Shown: positions 1 to 8,609 of the stretch, one piece after another
How the letters are laid out: every line of letters starts with the position of its first letter
How positions within the stretch are numbered: the stretch's first letter is position 1
Assembly: GCA_031271005.1 (NCBI GenBank)
Contig: JAISWT010000096.1
Location: 1 to 36,441 of the forward strand
Origin: Prevotellaceae bacterium
GTDB taxonomy: Bacteria > Bacteroidota > Bacteroidia > Bacteroidales > Paludibacteraceae
Direction: 5' to 3'
DNA: 36,441 nucleotides
Position numbers and translations under genes: made by a program
The notes under the pieces: generated by a model
What the model saw: the letters and a program-made list of their open reading frames with translations, nothing else
Databases searched by the model: none
What the model was told of the DNA's origin: nothing

Positions 1-510
1 ATTGGCGGAATGTATCAACAATCTGACCTTGTTCTTGGCGGGGCGTGGGCTGGCGATATTAAGGGCGTGAGTTTTCGCGGAGAATTTTCTGTTTTTCAAC
101 CGTTTGAGCATTTTACCGATACTATCACTACCGTTGCCGCCTCTGTCGGGTTGGATTATACCTTTTCAAATTCGCTGTTTTTGCAAGCCGAATTTTTGTA
201 CAACAACATTAAAAACTCCGGTCAGAGCGGAATTTTGGGGTTGTATTCTGCGCCGCTTTCTTCCAAAACGCTTTCTATTTCGGAATGGAATATTTTTGCG
301 CAGGCAAGTTATCCTTTTTCTCCGCGACTGAACGGCTCGCTGTCAGGAATGTACTTTATTGATGTAAAGTCGTTTTATGCAGGTTTTTCGCTTGATTTTT
401 CCGTGCTTGAAAATTTGGATTTATCGCTGATTTCGCAATATTTTACCACCACACAATCACCGTCTGTTCAGGCATTACTCGGTTTTGTGCGGCTGAAATA
501 CAGTTTTTGA
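1..510 (+). CDS. Outer-membrane beta-barrel protein, C-terminal part (cut by window edge)
   Basis: The reading frame is open from base 1 (Ile-Gly-Gly before the first ATG at 10), so this is the 3' part of a longer gene. The visible 169 residues alternate polar and hydrophobic positions in stretches separated by short turns, and the chain ends in Lys-Tyr-Ser-Phe. A terminal aromatic after an amphipathic strand is the usual signal for outer-membrane barrel insertion. About eight to ten strands can be counted by eye. No specific family is recognised; a porin-like or surface barrel of Bacteroidetes is likely. The stop codon at 508-510 is followed directly by foreign helicase-like sequence, so the native downstream region has probably been replaced. 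Confidence 0.7.
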   Translation: MGGMYQQSDLVLGGAWAGDIKGVSFRGEFSVFQPFEHFTDTITTVAASVGLDYTFSNSLFLQAEFLYNNIKNSGQSGILGLYSAPLSSKTLSISEWNIFAQASYPFSPRLNGSLSGMYFIDVKSFYAGFSLDFSVLENLDLSLISQYFTTTQSPSVQALLGFVRLKYSF

Positions 511-519
511 GCAACTGCC

Positions 520-664
520 TCGCGCTACTCATCCAAACTCACCCCCAATGACGAGTACCGCTGGTTCTTTGGAGACGAATGGGACGCAACCGACTGGAAC
601 GAATTTTACTCGTTTATGATTAGATGTGCAGACGAATACATACAAAACGGAGTTACAGAAACTG
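520..664 (+). pseudogene. Relic of an SF3-type phage helicase gene
   Basis: Translated in the frame of 547-660, this stretch reads N-D-E-Y-R-W-F-F-G-D-E-W and on to Q-N-G-V-T-E. It matches the internal part of the helicase encoded at 30715-32280 (about residues 365-411). Over 38 residues, 31 are identical by eye, and the flanking residues are also similar (RYSSKLTP against YYSDILRP). No start codon, Walker motifs or other helicase parts are present, so this is a roughly 145-bp remnant. The differences show it is not a copy of the resident element but of a relative. It lies between the barrel stop codon and the end of the helicase-nuclease gene, whose stop codon (653-655) falls inside the relic. 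Confidence 0.85.
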
Positions 665-3600
665 AACCTTTTTCAATTTTACATAGCAAATTATTCCTTC
701 GCAGGAGTAGTTCATTTGCGTTAGCAGGTTTATATATGTTTTCATTTGCGTTATGTATTGCGGCTGTTCCTGTTCGCCAAATTTATAGTCGATAACGGTT
801 GCTCTGTTTGCGTTGAGCAGGATTCTGTCGGGGCGATATTTTTTGCCTTCCGGGGTTATGATTGTTTTTTCGGTCAATATAATATTCTCATTATCAAACC
901 ATTGCTTTGTTTGTGGAATGTCCCAGAACTTTTCCATTTCGGCGTCTATTTTCAGGCTCTCCTCGTGTGTAATTTTCCCTTGCATCACCATTTGTGCAAG
1001 CGCTCGCGGCTGGTCGGCGCGGGTTCGTATGATTTGCAAAATTTCGTGCATTATTTTGCCGAAATTTACGCGCTCGGCAGCCTTATTGTTTTCCCAAAAA
1101 TCAATGCTTTTTGCCGTTATTTTTAATGTTTTGATTTTTGATATAGTCGGATAATTCTCAACCTGCTCATCATTGCAAATCTGCTTGTCTTCTTTGTACA
1201 TCACAACGGGTTTGCCTATTTCCAAAATTCTATTTTCGGGGTCAAAAAATTCCTTTAAATTTTCCTGCTGAAAACATTCTGACATCAACAAATTGAAACT
1301 GTTGATTTTCAGGTTGTCGCCGCTCTTGCTTTTTTCGCTGTAAGGCGCAAAGCAAATTAATTCGTGCTTCGGGCGCGTGAATGCAACGTATGCAACGTTC
1401 AGATTATCAACCAATTGTAATGTTTTTTCGTTATAATAATCATCTGCAAAGATGCTGTTTTTCAATGCGCTGCCATAATCTACGGGGCAAAGCGGCAGTT
1501 CTGCAAATTGCCCGACCTTTATTTGGCACCACAAAATGTCTGCTTTTGTGCCTGTGTTTTCCATCTTCCAGTCGGCAAAAGGTATTATAACTGCGTCAAA
1601 ATCAAGCCCTTTTGATTTGTGAACCGTCAATATTCGGAATGCGCGTTGCGAGTCCGAAACGGACACCATTTTTTTGCTGCCTTCGTCTGTCCACCACGCA
1701 AGGAAGTCGTTGAGCGATGCCGACTTGCCGGTAATATACTGATACACAAGGTCTTGGAAAGCCTGAATAAAAACCGGCGCGTTGTGCCAACTGCCAAGTT
1801 CAAAAAGCGAAACAACAGTTTCTACCATCTCAAATAATGGTAAAGCACTTATCTGTTGCAGTTTAACAAAAAAACCATCGCTTCCCGTGTCGTAGCCGTG
1901 CCTCGCGCCTTCGTCTTTGGAAGACTTGGAGACCGCAATCTCCACAAGTTTGTGCGCAATGCTGTTTTCGGGGTTCACAACAAGTTGCAGCACATTGATA
2001 ATAAAGCGCACAACGGGCGATGAGGCAATGCTAAGTCCCTCATTTCCAATAATATCGTAGCAAAGGTCGGGCTGCGCGCGCGCCTCAAGTTTGTATTGCA
2101 GCAGATGTTGTACAACCGCTTGCGCTTCCGTATTTTTGCGCACCAAAATACATACTCTATCGGGCTGAAAACCACGCAGTTGCAGGTCTTCCAACACTTG
2201 TGGCAACCGCTTCAAACTTTCCGCTTGCCACGGCAACTCCGCATCTTTGCTGTTATCCAAGAACTCCACCCTAACATATCCTTCCTGCGCTTTGGCGCTA
2301 ACTTGCTGATTTACATGCCTGTAAGCATTTGGAATTTTTTCAGTAATATCTTTGAATTTTTCAAAGTCAAAATTATTCTTTAAAATGTTGTCTTTCAATT
2401 CATTATAAAGAATTGCGGGAGCGATGGAAAAAAAACTGTTATTAAACTCAATAATATTCCTGTCGCTTCTCCAGTTTTTATCCAATTGAATTTCGGCAAT
2501 TTGCGTCTGCTTAAAATCATTGAAAATTTGCTCGTCAAGCAGTCGCCAGTCCGAGTTTCGCCATCTGTAAATGCTCTGCTTCACGTCTCCAACGAGCATA
2601 TTTGCATTTCCGCTCGCTATACTGTTGCTAATCAAGGGTTTGAAATTTTTCCATTGCAAAACCGAAGTATCCTGAAATTCGTCAATCATAAAATGGTTGA
2701 TAAAAATTCCGGTCTTTTCGTATATAAATGGGGAGTCGCTTTCGGCAATAATCTTGTTGAGCAGCAGGTTGGTATCCGAAAGCAAAAATGCGTCTCTTTC
2801 GTTCATTAACTTGTTGATTTCCAGCAGCAAATCGGAGATAACTCCTAAATTTCCGATGTTCTTCAGAATAATTATCGCAGAATTGCGCCACCGCATATTT
2901 CCTTCAATAAAGTCCAACAAATCGTTGACCGCCAACTGCATCCCGTTTGCGTAAGCGAATTCTATTTTTGCTTTTGCAGGCGATTTTTTGGTATAACAAC
3001 CCTCCACATTGCGCATCTGCGCTACTCGCTCACCGATTGCAGACGTTGGCTCTTCAAGCAATCTCTCAAATTTTTTAGTTTTTTTGAACGCAAAATCTTC
3101 GTGTTGCAGTCCAAACTTTTCCATCAAAAGCAGAATGTTTTTAGATTTTAATTTTATGTTTTCATCGACATCGGTAATGATTGCTTTTAATTTATTAGTA
3201 TATTCTTTTAAAAACCTTTTATCGTGTAACTTTTTGTCGGCTTTATCTGCCAGATTCTGAAATTTCTCTTTGAAAATTTGGCTTCCCAAGCGCTGCATCT
3301 TTTGGCGAATATTCCAGCCCTGTCCTTCTTCAATCATATTGCAGGCAATGTCTGTGAGCCATTGCAGCAGTTGCTGTTTGTCGGGGTCTGACAGGTTAAT
3401 CATCATATTATCAGATGCTTGCATCAAGACGGCGATTGTGTCCAACTCAATATTGTAATTCCCGGCGATGCCTGTTTCGCGAGCAAAAGCCCGCAAAATC
3501 TGCTGAAAAAAGCGGTCGATAGTGCTGACCGCAAAAAAATGATAGTCGTGCAAAATATCAAACAGTAGTTGTTGTGATTTGCTAACTATCTCATTTTCAG

Positions 3601-3838
3601 ACATTCCCAATTTCAATGAAATCTCTTTGGCACGATTCTGATTTTGGTTGTGCGCCAGTTCAAACAGAGCATTAATTATGCGCATGCGCATCTCCTCGGT
3701 GGCTTTGTTGGTAAAAGTAACTGCCATAATGCGGCGGTGCGCAAAACGCCCTGCATCCTCAAAGAGACGCATAACAAACTCATTAGTAAGTTGATAGGTT
3801 TTACCTGACCCCGCCGATGCGCGATAAATATTGAGCAT
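653..3838 (-). CDS. addA: AddA-like UvrD-family helicase with C-terminal RecB-type nuclease domain
   Basis: This is a DNA double-strand-end processing enzyme (ATP-dependent exonuclease, RecBCD/AddAB type) of about 1061 residues. Visible motifs, numbered from the chosen start: Walker A ASAGSGKT at 7-14, motif II DEFQDTS at 386-392, VGDVKQSIYRWR at 416-427, VHKSKGLDFD at about 739-748, and AYVAFTRPK at about 816-824. The nuclease domain shows His931, RPDR with Asp1004, and Asp1017-Tyr-Lys1019 followed by QMKTY, the PD-(D/E)XK pattern. The ATG at 3838 is chosen because Walker A then lies at the usual place near the N terminus and an A-rich leader precedes it; a longer frame to 3904 adds 22 atypical residues. 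An AddB partner is not in the window. The last few codons and the stop lie in the helicase relic, so the extreme C terminus may be altered. Confidence 0.93.
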   Translation of the reverse strand: MLNIYRASAGSGKTYQLTNEFVMRLFEDAGRFAHRRIMAVTFTNKATEEMRMRIINALFELAHNQNQNRAKEISLKLGMSENEIVSKSQQLLFDILHDYHFFAVSTIDRFFQQILRAFARETGIAGNYNIELDTIAVLMQASDNMMINLSDPDKQQLLQWLTDIACNMIEEGQGWNIRQKMQRLGSQIFKEKFQNLADKADKKLHDKRFLKEYTNKLKAIITDVDENIKLKSKNILLLMEKFGLQHEDFAFKKTKKFERLLEEPTSAIGERVAQMRNVEGCYTKKSPAKAKIEFAYANGMQLAVNDLLDFIEGNMRWRNSAIIILKNIGNLGVISDLLLEINKLMNERDAFLLSDTNLLLNKIIAESDSPFIYEKTGIFINHFMIDEFQDTSVLQWKNFKPLISNSIASGNANMLVGDVKQSIYRWRNSDWRLLDEQIFNDFKQTQIAEIQLDKNWRSDRNIIEFNNSFFSIAPAILYNELKDNILKNNFDFEKFKDITEKIPNAYRHVNQQVSAKAQEGYVRVEFLDNSKDAELPWQAESLKRLPQVLEDLQLRGFQPDRVCILVRKNTEAQAVVQHLLQYKLEARAQPDLCYDIIGNEGLSIASSPVVRFIINVLQLVVNPENSIAHKLVEIAVSKSSKDEGARHGYDTGSDGFFVKLQQISALPLFEMVETVVSLFELGSWHNAPVFIQAFQDLVYQYITGKSASLNDFLAWWTDEGSKKMVSVSDSQRAFRILTVHKSKGLDFDAVIIPFADWKMENTGTKADILWCQIKVGQFAELPLCPVDYGSALKNSIFADDYYNEKTLQLVDNLNVAYVAFTRPKHELICFAPYSEKSKSGDNLKINSFNLLMSECFQQENLKEFFDPENRILEIGKPVVMYKEDKQICNDEQVENYPTISKIKTLKITAKSIDFWENNKAAERVNFGKIMHEILQIIRTRADQPRALAQMVMQGKITHEESLKIDAEMEKFWDIPQTKQWFDNENIILTEKTIITPEGKKYRPDRILLNANRATVIDYKFGEQEQPQYITQMKTYINLLTQMNYSCEGIICYVKLKKVQFL

Positions 3839-3934
3839 GTGTTTTGATGTTTTTTTATCCCGGTTTTGCCTCTGCGAGAGATAACCGTAGCAAGACAAAG
3901 GCAATTTGTTAAATTTCGGAATTATTTATTTCTG

Positions 3935-3942
3935 CAAAAATA
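3935..3942 (-). promoter_or_regulatory. Candidate -7 box for the AddA-like gene, inside an inverted repeat
   Basis: The minus strand reads TATTTTTG, matching the Bacteroidetes TAnnTTTG -7 element, about 95 nt upstream of the chosen start. It lies within an inverted repeat spanning 3921-3948 with 11-bp arms. No clear TTG -33 box is seen, so support is weak. Confidence 0.35.
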
Positions 3943-4049
3943 AATAATTTATGTGAATTGCAGGCATAATTCTTTCAGTTTTCAGTTATCAGGAGAATAC
4001 AGCGTAAAAGCACGGGGATTTCTGTAATTAAAATGATTGTGGTGATAGT

Positions 4050-4075
4050 CTCCCGTTTTGGCGGGACAAGTCTTT
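4050..4075 (+). repeat. Dispersed palindromic repeat, CCCGCTTTGGCGGG family (single copy)
   Basis: This is a variant with TTTT in the centre (CTCCCGTTTTGGCGGGACAAGT). The same unit recurs at 7608-7687, 10926-11096 and 36229-36349. The GCGG/CCGC arms make it a short hairpin. It lies in the gap between the GH115 and AddA-like genes, next to direct repeats of AACTGAAAACTAAC (about 4088-4114). Confidence 0.75.
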
Positions 4076-4109
4076 GTCTTTACTCTAACTGAAAACTAAC
4101 AACTGAAAA

Positions 4110-6641
4110 CTAACCGGAGGGCGCGCCGAGATAACTTGGTTTCAATCCGCCAAAATCGAGCATGATTTTTTCAAGAACGATGCCCGCATCAAGCACGCGA
4201 ATACGCAGAGTGTGAGTTCTTTGCACCTCTTCGCATTGCCGGTTGCCGGCGCTTTGGAGTGTGGCAAGTTGCATGGTTGTAACCGAAGTAATGATGCTTT
4301 TGGCTTGCCATTCTCCGAGTTCGCCGCGATAATGTCCGTTGAAGTTCACAATCGTTTCTTCGCCGCCGTCAATGGAAAGCGCATAGCGCAAACCCTTGTT
4401 AGCATTGAAGTTAAGCGTTGGCGCAAGCAAGACGTAAACGGAAATTACGCCTGTGTTGCAAGTCTTAAAATCATATTCCAAATATGTTTCACCTTCTTTT
4501 TCGGGGTTTTTGGTAACGGGAAAAGCGGTAACCCCGGAAAGCGTTTTCCCAAAGTGGGGGATTACAGTCCATTCTATACTCTTCGGGCTTGCTTTACGTG
4601 TAAAATGCTGCGCTTCAACAGAATAGAATTGATTATCGACAGTTGAAAACTGACAGTTATTTTTTTGCGGCAGGCGCGAAACTCTAACCTGCGCCTCTGA
4701 AACGTACTGTACTTTCGGCATCGTTTGCTTTTCGGGCTGCTGCCAGTCTGCGTAGCCAATATGCGTTTGCGACATCATAAAATTCCACTTGCCGCCTGCA
4801 ATATCTTCGTGATAATGAGCGGTTAATATCGAATCGTTATGATAAAAATATTTTACCTGTTCTGCCCAAAAGTTTGCCTGCGAGTCGTTTTGTTCTGCAA
4901 AAAAATGATTTTTTGCTACCGCAAAATACATCTCGTAGAGGTTACAAACAGCGTTTATTGGAAATGCCACAAGTTGGTCAAAAGCGTCTCGGCGATTTTC
5001 GGGCAGCAGATAATAAAGTTCCAACGCTTTCAGTTTCAACGCTTTATATTCGTTTACAACCTGTTCCCATTCGTTGTAATTTTCCAAACTGTAAGTGTTT
5101 TGGTCCAGCAGTTCGGGCGACACGCGGCGCACGTATTTATTGTGCGTATTGAGCAATTCGGCTGCCTGCTTCGCAAATTTTCTGCCAAACTGTTGAGCGC
5201 ACCATTTTTCCGTATATTCCATTAAATTGCTGGCATTGAAGCGTTTAGGGTTCCATGCCATGTCCAGAAAAAACGAAATCGGAAATTCCATCGGTTTAAG
5301 GTCGCCGACATTTACCACCCACAATTTATCAACGCCATATTCGTACGTTAAATTCATTTGTTCCCATATTCGCTGTATCTGGCTTATATTCAGCCATTTA
5401 TAATTTCGCGGGGCGCCAACGTAATCAAAATGATAATACATTCCGTAGCCGCCTGTGCGTTTATTTTCCTGCAAATCAGGCAGTTTGCGCACATTACCCC
5501 AGTTGTCGTCGCAGAGCAGCAGCGTAACATCGTCAGGGACTCGCATTCCTTTGTCGTAATAGTCTTGCACTTCTTTGTATAAAGCCCACACTTGCGGCGT
5601 TGCATCTGCCGGTTGCCCTGTAACTTCTTGAATAATAGAACGTTGATTTTTTACTATCTCTTCAAGTAGCGCAATGTTTGCTTCTTCGCTCATTGGCTCG
5701 TCTCCATCGCCGCGCATGCCGATTGTAACTGCTTTTTCCCAATTTTTTATTCGCTGCATTCCGCCGCGCCAAAATTCGTTAAGCGCCTCTTTGTTAGTCT
5801 GATAGTTCCACGCGCCGCCGCCTGCACGCCGCCATTCGTCATGGGCGCGCCCCATTGGTTCGTGATGCGAAGCGCCAATGATAATGCCCATTTCGTTTGC
5901 CAGTTCGCCGTTTTTGGCATCATCAGCGTAAAAAGCGCTGCCCCACATTGCAGGCCAAAGGAAATTTCCTTTTAAACGCAAAATTAATTCAAATACTTTT
6001 TCGTAAAAATGATGGTTAAAACCGCCATAAGTCATTTGCGCCCAAGCGCTTAACGCGGGGGCTTCGTCATTAATAAAAATGCCGCGCCAGCGCACCGAAG
6101 GCTCATTGTCGGTATATTTTCCGTTTCTAACAAACAGATTTTCGCGCCTCTCAACAGGCACATCAGCCCAAAAGTACCAGGGTGAAACGCCAATTTGCGC
6201 CGAAAGTTCGTAAATGCCGTAAATCGTTCCACGCTTGTCGCTGCCCGCAATTACCAAAGCGCGTTCGGTGCCAACTGTCGGATTATCAACGGTTTGAATA
6301 ATAAATTTTTCGGTTTTTCCATGCAAATCGCTTTTGCTTATTTTGTCGGAATTAATCAGTTTATCAATAATTTCAGAACTGCCTGCTGTTCCTATTATCA
6401 CCGCGCAAGGCAAACTGCTTGGCGACAAGTTGCCGCTCACCGCGCGAAAATCTGCGTACAGGCTATTTACCGCACGTTTTACCCCACCGTCAATATCATC
6501 GCTAACTATACTCGCGCACATTCCATTGGTAATGAGTGGAAAATCTTCAGCGCTGTTTCCTTCAAACACAAATTGTTCGGCAGGTAAAAGGCTTGTCGAC
6601 AACAAAGAAAAAGCAACGAAAGTCAAAAAAAATTTCCCCAT
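4110..6641 (-). CDS. Glycoside hydrolase family 115, xylan alpha-1,2-glucuronidase-like
   Basis: The 843-residue exported enzyme would remove (4-O-methyl-)glucuronic acid side groups from xylan. A signal peptide is seen at residues 1-21 (hydrophobic core, cleavage near LLPAEQ). GH115 landmarks are clear: WRGIFINDE at 185-193, LRLKGNFLWPAMWG at 221-234, ASHHEPM at 257-263, a CDDNWGN segment near 375, and the GDLKPMEFP region near 450. The C-terminal part (about 650-843) is beta-rich and ends in LDFGGLKPSYLG, as usual for the family's C-terminal domain. Length is normal for GH115. It stands alone; no SusCD pair or other xylanase gene lies beside it here, so it is not in an obvious polysaccharide utilisation locus within this window. 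Confidence 0.93.
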   Translation of the reverse strand: MGKFFLTFVAFSLLSTSLLPAEQFVFEGNSAEDFPLITNGMCASIVSDDIDGGVKRAVNSLYADFRAVSGNLSPSSLPCAVIIGTAGSSEIIDKLINSDKISKSDLHGKTEKFIIQTVDNPTVGTERALVIAGSDKRGTIYGIYELSAQIGVSPWYFWADVPVERRENLFVRNGKYTDNEPSVRWRGIFINDEAPALSAWAQMTYGGFNHHFYEKVFELILRLKGNFLWPAMWGSAFYADDAKNGELANEMGIIIGASHHEPMGRAHDEWRRAGGGAWNYQTNKEALNEFWRGGMQRIKNWEKAVTIGMRGDGDEPMSEEANIALLEEIVKNQRSIIQEVTGQPADATPQVWALYKEVQDYYDKGMRVPDDVTLLLCDDNWGNVRKLPDLQENKRTGGYGMYYHFDYVGAPRNYKWLNISQIQRIWEQMNLTYEYGVDKLWVVNVGDLKPMEFPISFFLDMAWNPKRFNASNLMEYTEKWCAQQFGRKFAKQAAELLNTHNKYVRRVSPELLDQNTYSLENYNEWEQVVNEYKALKLKALELYYLLPENRRDAFDQLVAFPINAVCNLYEMYFAVAKNHFFAEQNDSQANFWAEQVKYFYHNDSILTAHYHEDIAGGKWNFMMSQTHIGYADWQQPEKQTMPKVQYVSEAQVRVSRLPQKNNCQFSTVDNQFYSVEAQHFTRKASPKSIEWTVIPHFGKTLSGVTAFPVTKNPEKEGETYLEYDFKTCNTGVISVYVLLAPTLNFNANKGLRYALSIDGGEETIVNFNGHYRGELGEWQAKSIITSVTTMQLATLQSAGNRQCEEVQRTHTLRIRVLDAGIVLEKIMLDFGGLKPSYLGAPSG

Positions 6642-6696
6642 TTATATTTGATTTTTTATAAATTATGCAAAATTTTCATCAATTTTATTGTATATT

Positions 6697-7494
6697 CTAA
6701 ATTTCCCCCAACTTTTTCAATGCTTTTTGCTTTTCATTTTCCAGATTTTGAATCTCTTTTTTTAGTTTCCAGAATGTGTAAGTAATTGCAATTGATTGTT
6801 TTTCGTTTTCAGAAAGTATATGGTTGATATTTTTTTTGCCGTGCTGGGTTACGGTCAGATTTTTGTCGACAAATTTTTTTACAAAAGCGGCAAACTTCGC
6901 CGCCTGCGCATTGCTGAAAGTAACGCTTTCTACAATGCTGCCATCTGCTTCAAAACTGTGAAAGGCTTCGCTGCCGAGCGCAAGCGTGTCTGTTGAGGCG
7001 TAAAGGTCGGCAGCGGCAACGGTAAGAAAAGCAGGCAGGTTTTTTATCCCAAAATTATATTTAACTAAATGAAAATCATTCTTTTCGTCAACAGAAACTT
7101 TAATTTCTGTTCCATAAGTATTTTTAATCTGCTTTTTGTAAATAAAACTGCCGATAATTTGATATTTCGCATCTTTTTCCAGCAGGAAGAGGCTACTCAT
7201 GGAATCTCTTTTTTGCGCATAAACAGCCATCAAACTGTCGCAGTAGGCAACCGTCCGCCTGTTTTGCTGTCGCAAAATGCTGTCTTCCAGAGTCAGAGCG
7301 CGGCGGCGCAATTCAATCTGTTTTGGAAAGCGGAGGTGAAAACTGTCTAAGGCCAAAACTGCGGCATTGTATTTCCCCGAATTTACAAGATGTTCTATCT
7401 CTGCAAACTGATTAGCAGCCTGCTGCCCGTCTTTGTCGCCCGCGCAACAAGATAGCAATAATGTTGTTACTATAATTAAAACGCTGTATTTCAT
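6697..7494 (-). CDS. Lipoprotein with coiled-coil segments, unknown function
   Basis: The 265-residue protein starts with a lipoprotein signal (MKYSVLIIVTTLLLSCC, Cys at 16 or 17). Residues 25-100 are helical and heptad-like with a short TPR-like stretch (SGKYNAAVLALDSFHLRFP). The middle part (about 105-210) looks beta-rich, and a lysine-rich coiled coil closes the chain (about 225-265). It resembles poorly characterised Bacteroidales lipoproteins; no enzymatic motif is seen. It ends 55 nt before the GH115 start and runs in the same direction, so co-transcription is possible, but no functional link to xylan is evident. Confidence 0.8.
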   Translation of the reverse strand: MKYSVLIIVTTLLLSCCAGDKDGQQAANQFAEIEHLVNSGKYNAAVLALDSFHLRFPKQIELRRRALTLEDSILRQQNRRTVAYCDSLMAVYAQKRDSMSSLFLLEKDAKYQIIGSFIYKKQIKNTYGTEIKVSVDEKNDFHLVKYNFGIKNLPAFLTVAAADLYASTDTLALGSEAFHSFEADGSIVESVTFSNAQAAKFAAFVKKFVDKNLTVTQHGKKNINHILSENEKQSIAITYTFWKLKKEIQNLENEKQKALKKLGEI

Positions 7495-7514
7495 GTTCTT
7501 ACTAAATTAGAATG

Positions 7515-7522
7515 CAAATTTA
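7515..7522 (-). promoter_or_regulatory. Candidate -7 box for the coiled-coil lipoprotein gene
   Basis: The minus strand reads TAAATTTG (TAnnTTTG consensus) 20 nt upstream of the ATG at 7494. TTTTG on the same strand at 7550-7546 could serve as a -33 element but with a longer spacing (23 nt) than usual. Confidence 0.4.
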
Positions 7523-7607
7523 AAGGATTTTTAGCAAAAACCCGGCAAAAGTCTAAAAGTTTTCTGTTTTTTCTGTTTTTCAGTACTCAGCAAAAAAAAT
7601 CTTTATT

Positions 7608-7687
7608 CTCCCGCTTTGGCGGGTCAAGTCTTTTTCTTTCACAGAGTAACACGGAGTAACACAGAACTTGTCCCGCCAAAGCGGGAG
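7608..7687. repeat. Inverted pair of CCCGCTTTGGCGGG repeats
   Basis: A forward unit at 7608-7630 and its reverse complement at 7666-7687 enclose a short spacer with direct repeats of ACAGAGTAAC/ACGGAGTAAC. The whole can fold into a long hairpin. It fills much of the gene-free stretch 7495-7865. That gap also holds a TGCGAATCACG(A/G)GTTGAAA element at about 7709 that recurs at about 10889, and a terminator at 7804-7835. Confidence 0.75.
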
Positions 7688-7803
7688 TTCACAATTTTAC
7701 ATTACTAATGCGAATCACGAGTTGAAAAGCCCGTAATTCGCATAAATAACTAAACTCTAAACTCTAATAACTAATAACTATTAATACGTAAGCCGTATAA
7801 GAA

Positions 7804-7835
7804 AACGAAGGGGCTTGCGAATAAGCCTCTTCGTT
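7804..7835 (-). terminator. Intrinsic terminator after the Pro-rich lipoprotein gene
   Basis: Arms AACGAAGGGGCTT and AAGCCTCTTCGTT form a 13-bp stem (one G-U pair) with a 6-nt loop, 31 nt past the stop codon at 7866. The T-run is better on the plus strand (TTTTTC) than on the minus strand, so it may work in both directions. Confidence 0.6.
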
Positions 7836-7865
7836 TTTCAAGAAATTTGCGAATAAATACTATGT

Positions 7866-8552
7866 TTAAAAGTTAAATACAGTTTTGTCGCAGTCAACAT
7901 ATACTCTGCCCGAATCCACCTGTTCTACACTTATATGCTTGATGTATAGCGGTTCGGGTGCATCGTTCAAGTATGTTTCAACAGTTATATCGCCGCCGGA
8001 GGTGAAGCGAAAGTGCATATCCAACACTTCAACAGGTTGTGTATTTTGCGGATTGAAAGTGGCATAAAACCACTGGCTTTGCGTTGCATAATCGTAGGCG
8101 GAGGGCTGCCAGCCGTCAATTATTCCGGCGTTGCTGTAATCGGAACTCATCCACGAACCGCCTTTCAGAAGCACTTTAAACGGCTGTTTATCAGGCACAC
8201 AGGCTACCATACGATAATCTGCCCAGGTGTATGCCGATTCAAATTTTTCAAACAGAATGTTTTTGCTGATGTAAAAACATTCGGGCAGCAGTTTATCTGT
8301 GGGTTGCGGCGGGTCAACGGGCGGTTCGGGTGGTGGCGGTGTGATGGTATCGGGGTCGTTGCCATTGCCATCATCAACGGGTGGAACAACCGGATTGTCG
8401 GGTGGTGGCACGGTAATTGTGTCGCCCGACTCTTCCACAACAAGAGACGGTGCGGGATTTACAGGATCGGTGTCGGATTTTAATGTGTTTTCGCACCCAA
8501 AAAAGAGCGCTGCAAATCCGACAGTTACAAGAATTAAAAATTTGTGATTCAT
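7866..8552 (-). CDS. Surface lipoprotein with Pro/Asp-rich linker, unknown function
   Basis: The 228-residue protein has a lipoprotein signal (MNHKFLILVTVGFAALFFGC, Cys20). Residues 28-85 form a low-complexity linker rich in Pro, Asp and Thr, with repeated ITVPPP / ITPPPP blocks. A compact C-terminal domain (about 90-228) has many aromatic residues and looks beta-rich. The linker suggests a domain held away from the outer membrane. No family is recognised. The gene lies 57 nt from the C25 fragment and reads in the same direction. An intrinsic terminator follows at 7804-7835. Confidence 0.8.
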   Translation of the reverse strand: MNHKFLILVTVGFAALFFGCENTLKSDTDPVNPAPSLVVEESGDTITVPPPDNPVVPPVDDGNGNDPDTITPPPPEPPVDPPQPTDKLLPECFYISKNILFEKFESAYTWADYRMVACVPDKQPFKVLLKGGSWMSSDYSNAGIIDGWQPSAYDYATQSQWFYATFNPQNTQPVEVLDMHFRFTSGGDITVETYLNDAPEPLYIKHISVEQVDSGRVYVDCDKTVFNF

Positions 8553-8609
8553 ACGTTTTATTGGTTTTAAATTTTTATTTTTTCAATTAAAATATCATAA
8601 AATATTTTT

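Noticed and set aside
653-3904. Start of the AddA-like protein at 3904
   Set aside because: The extra 22 residues are polar and atypical; from 3838 the Walker A motif is at the normal distance from the N terminus.
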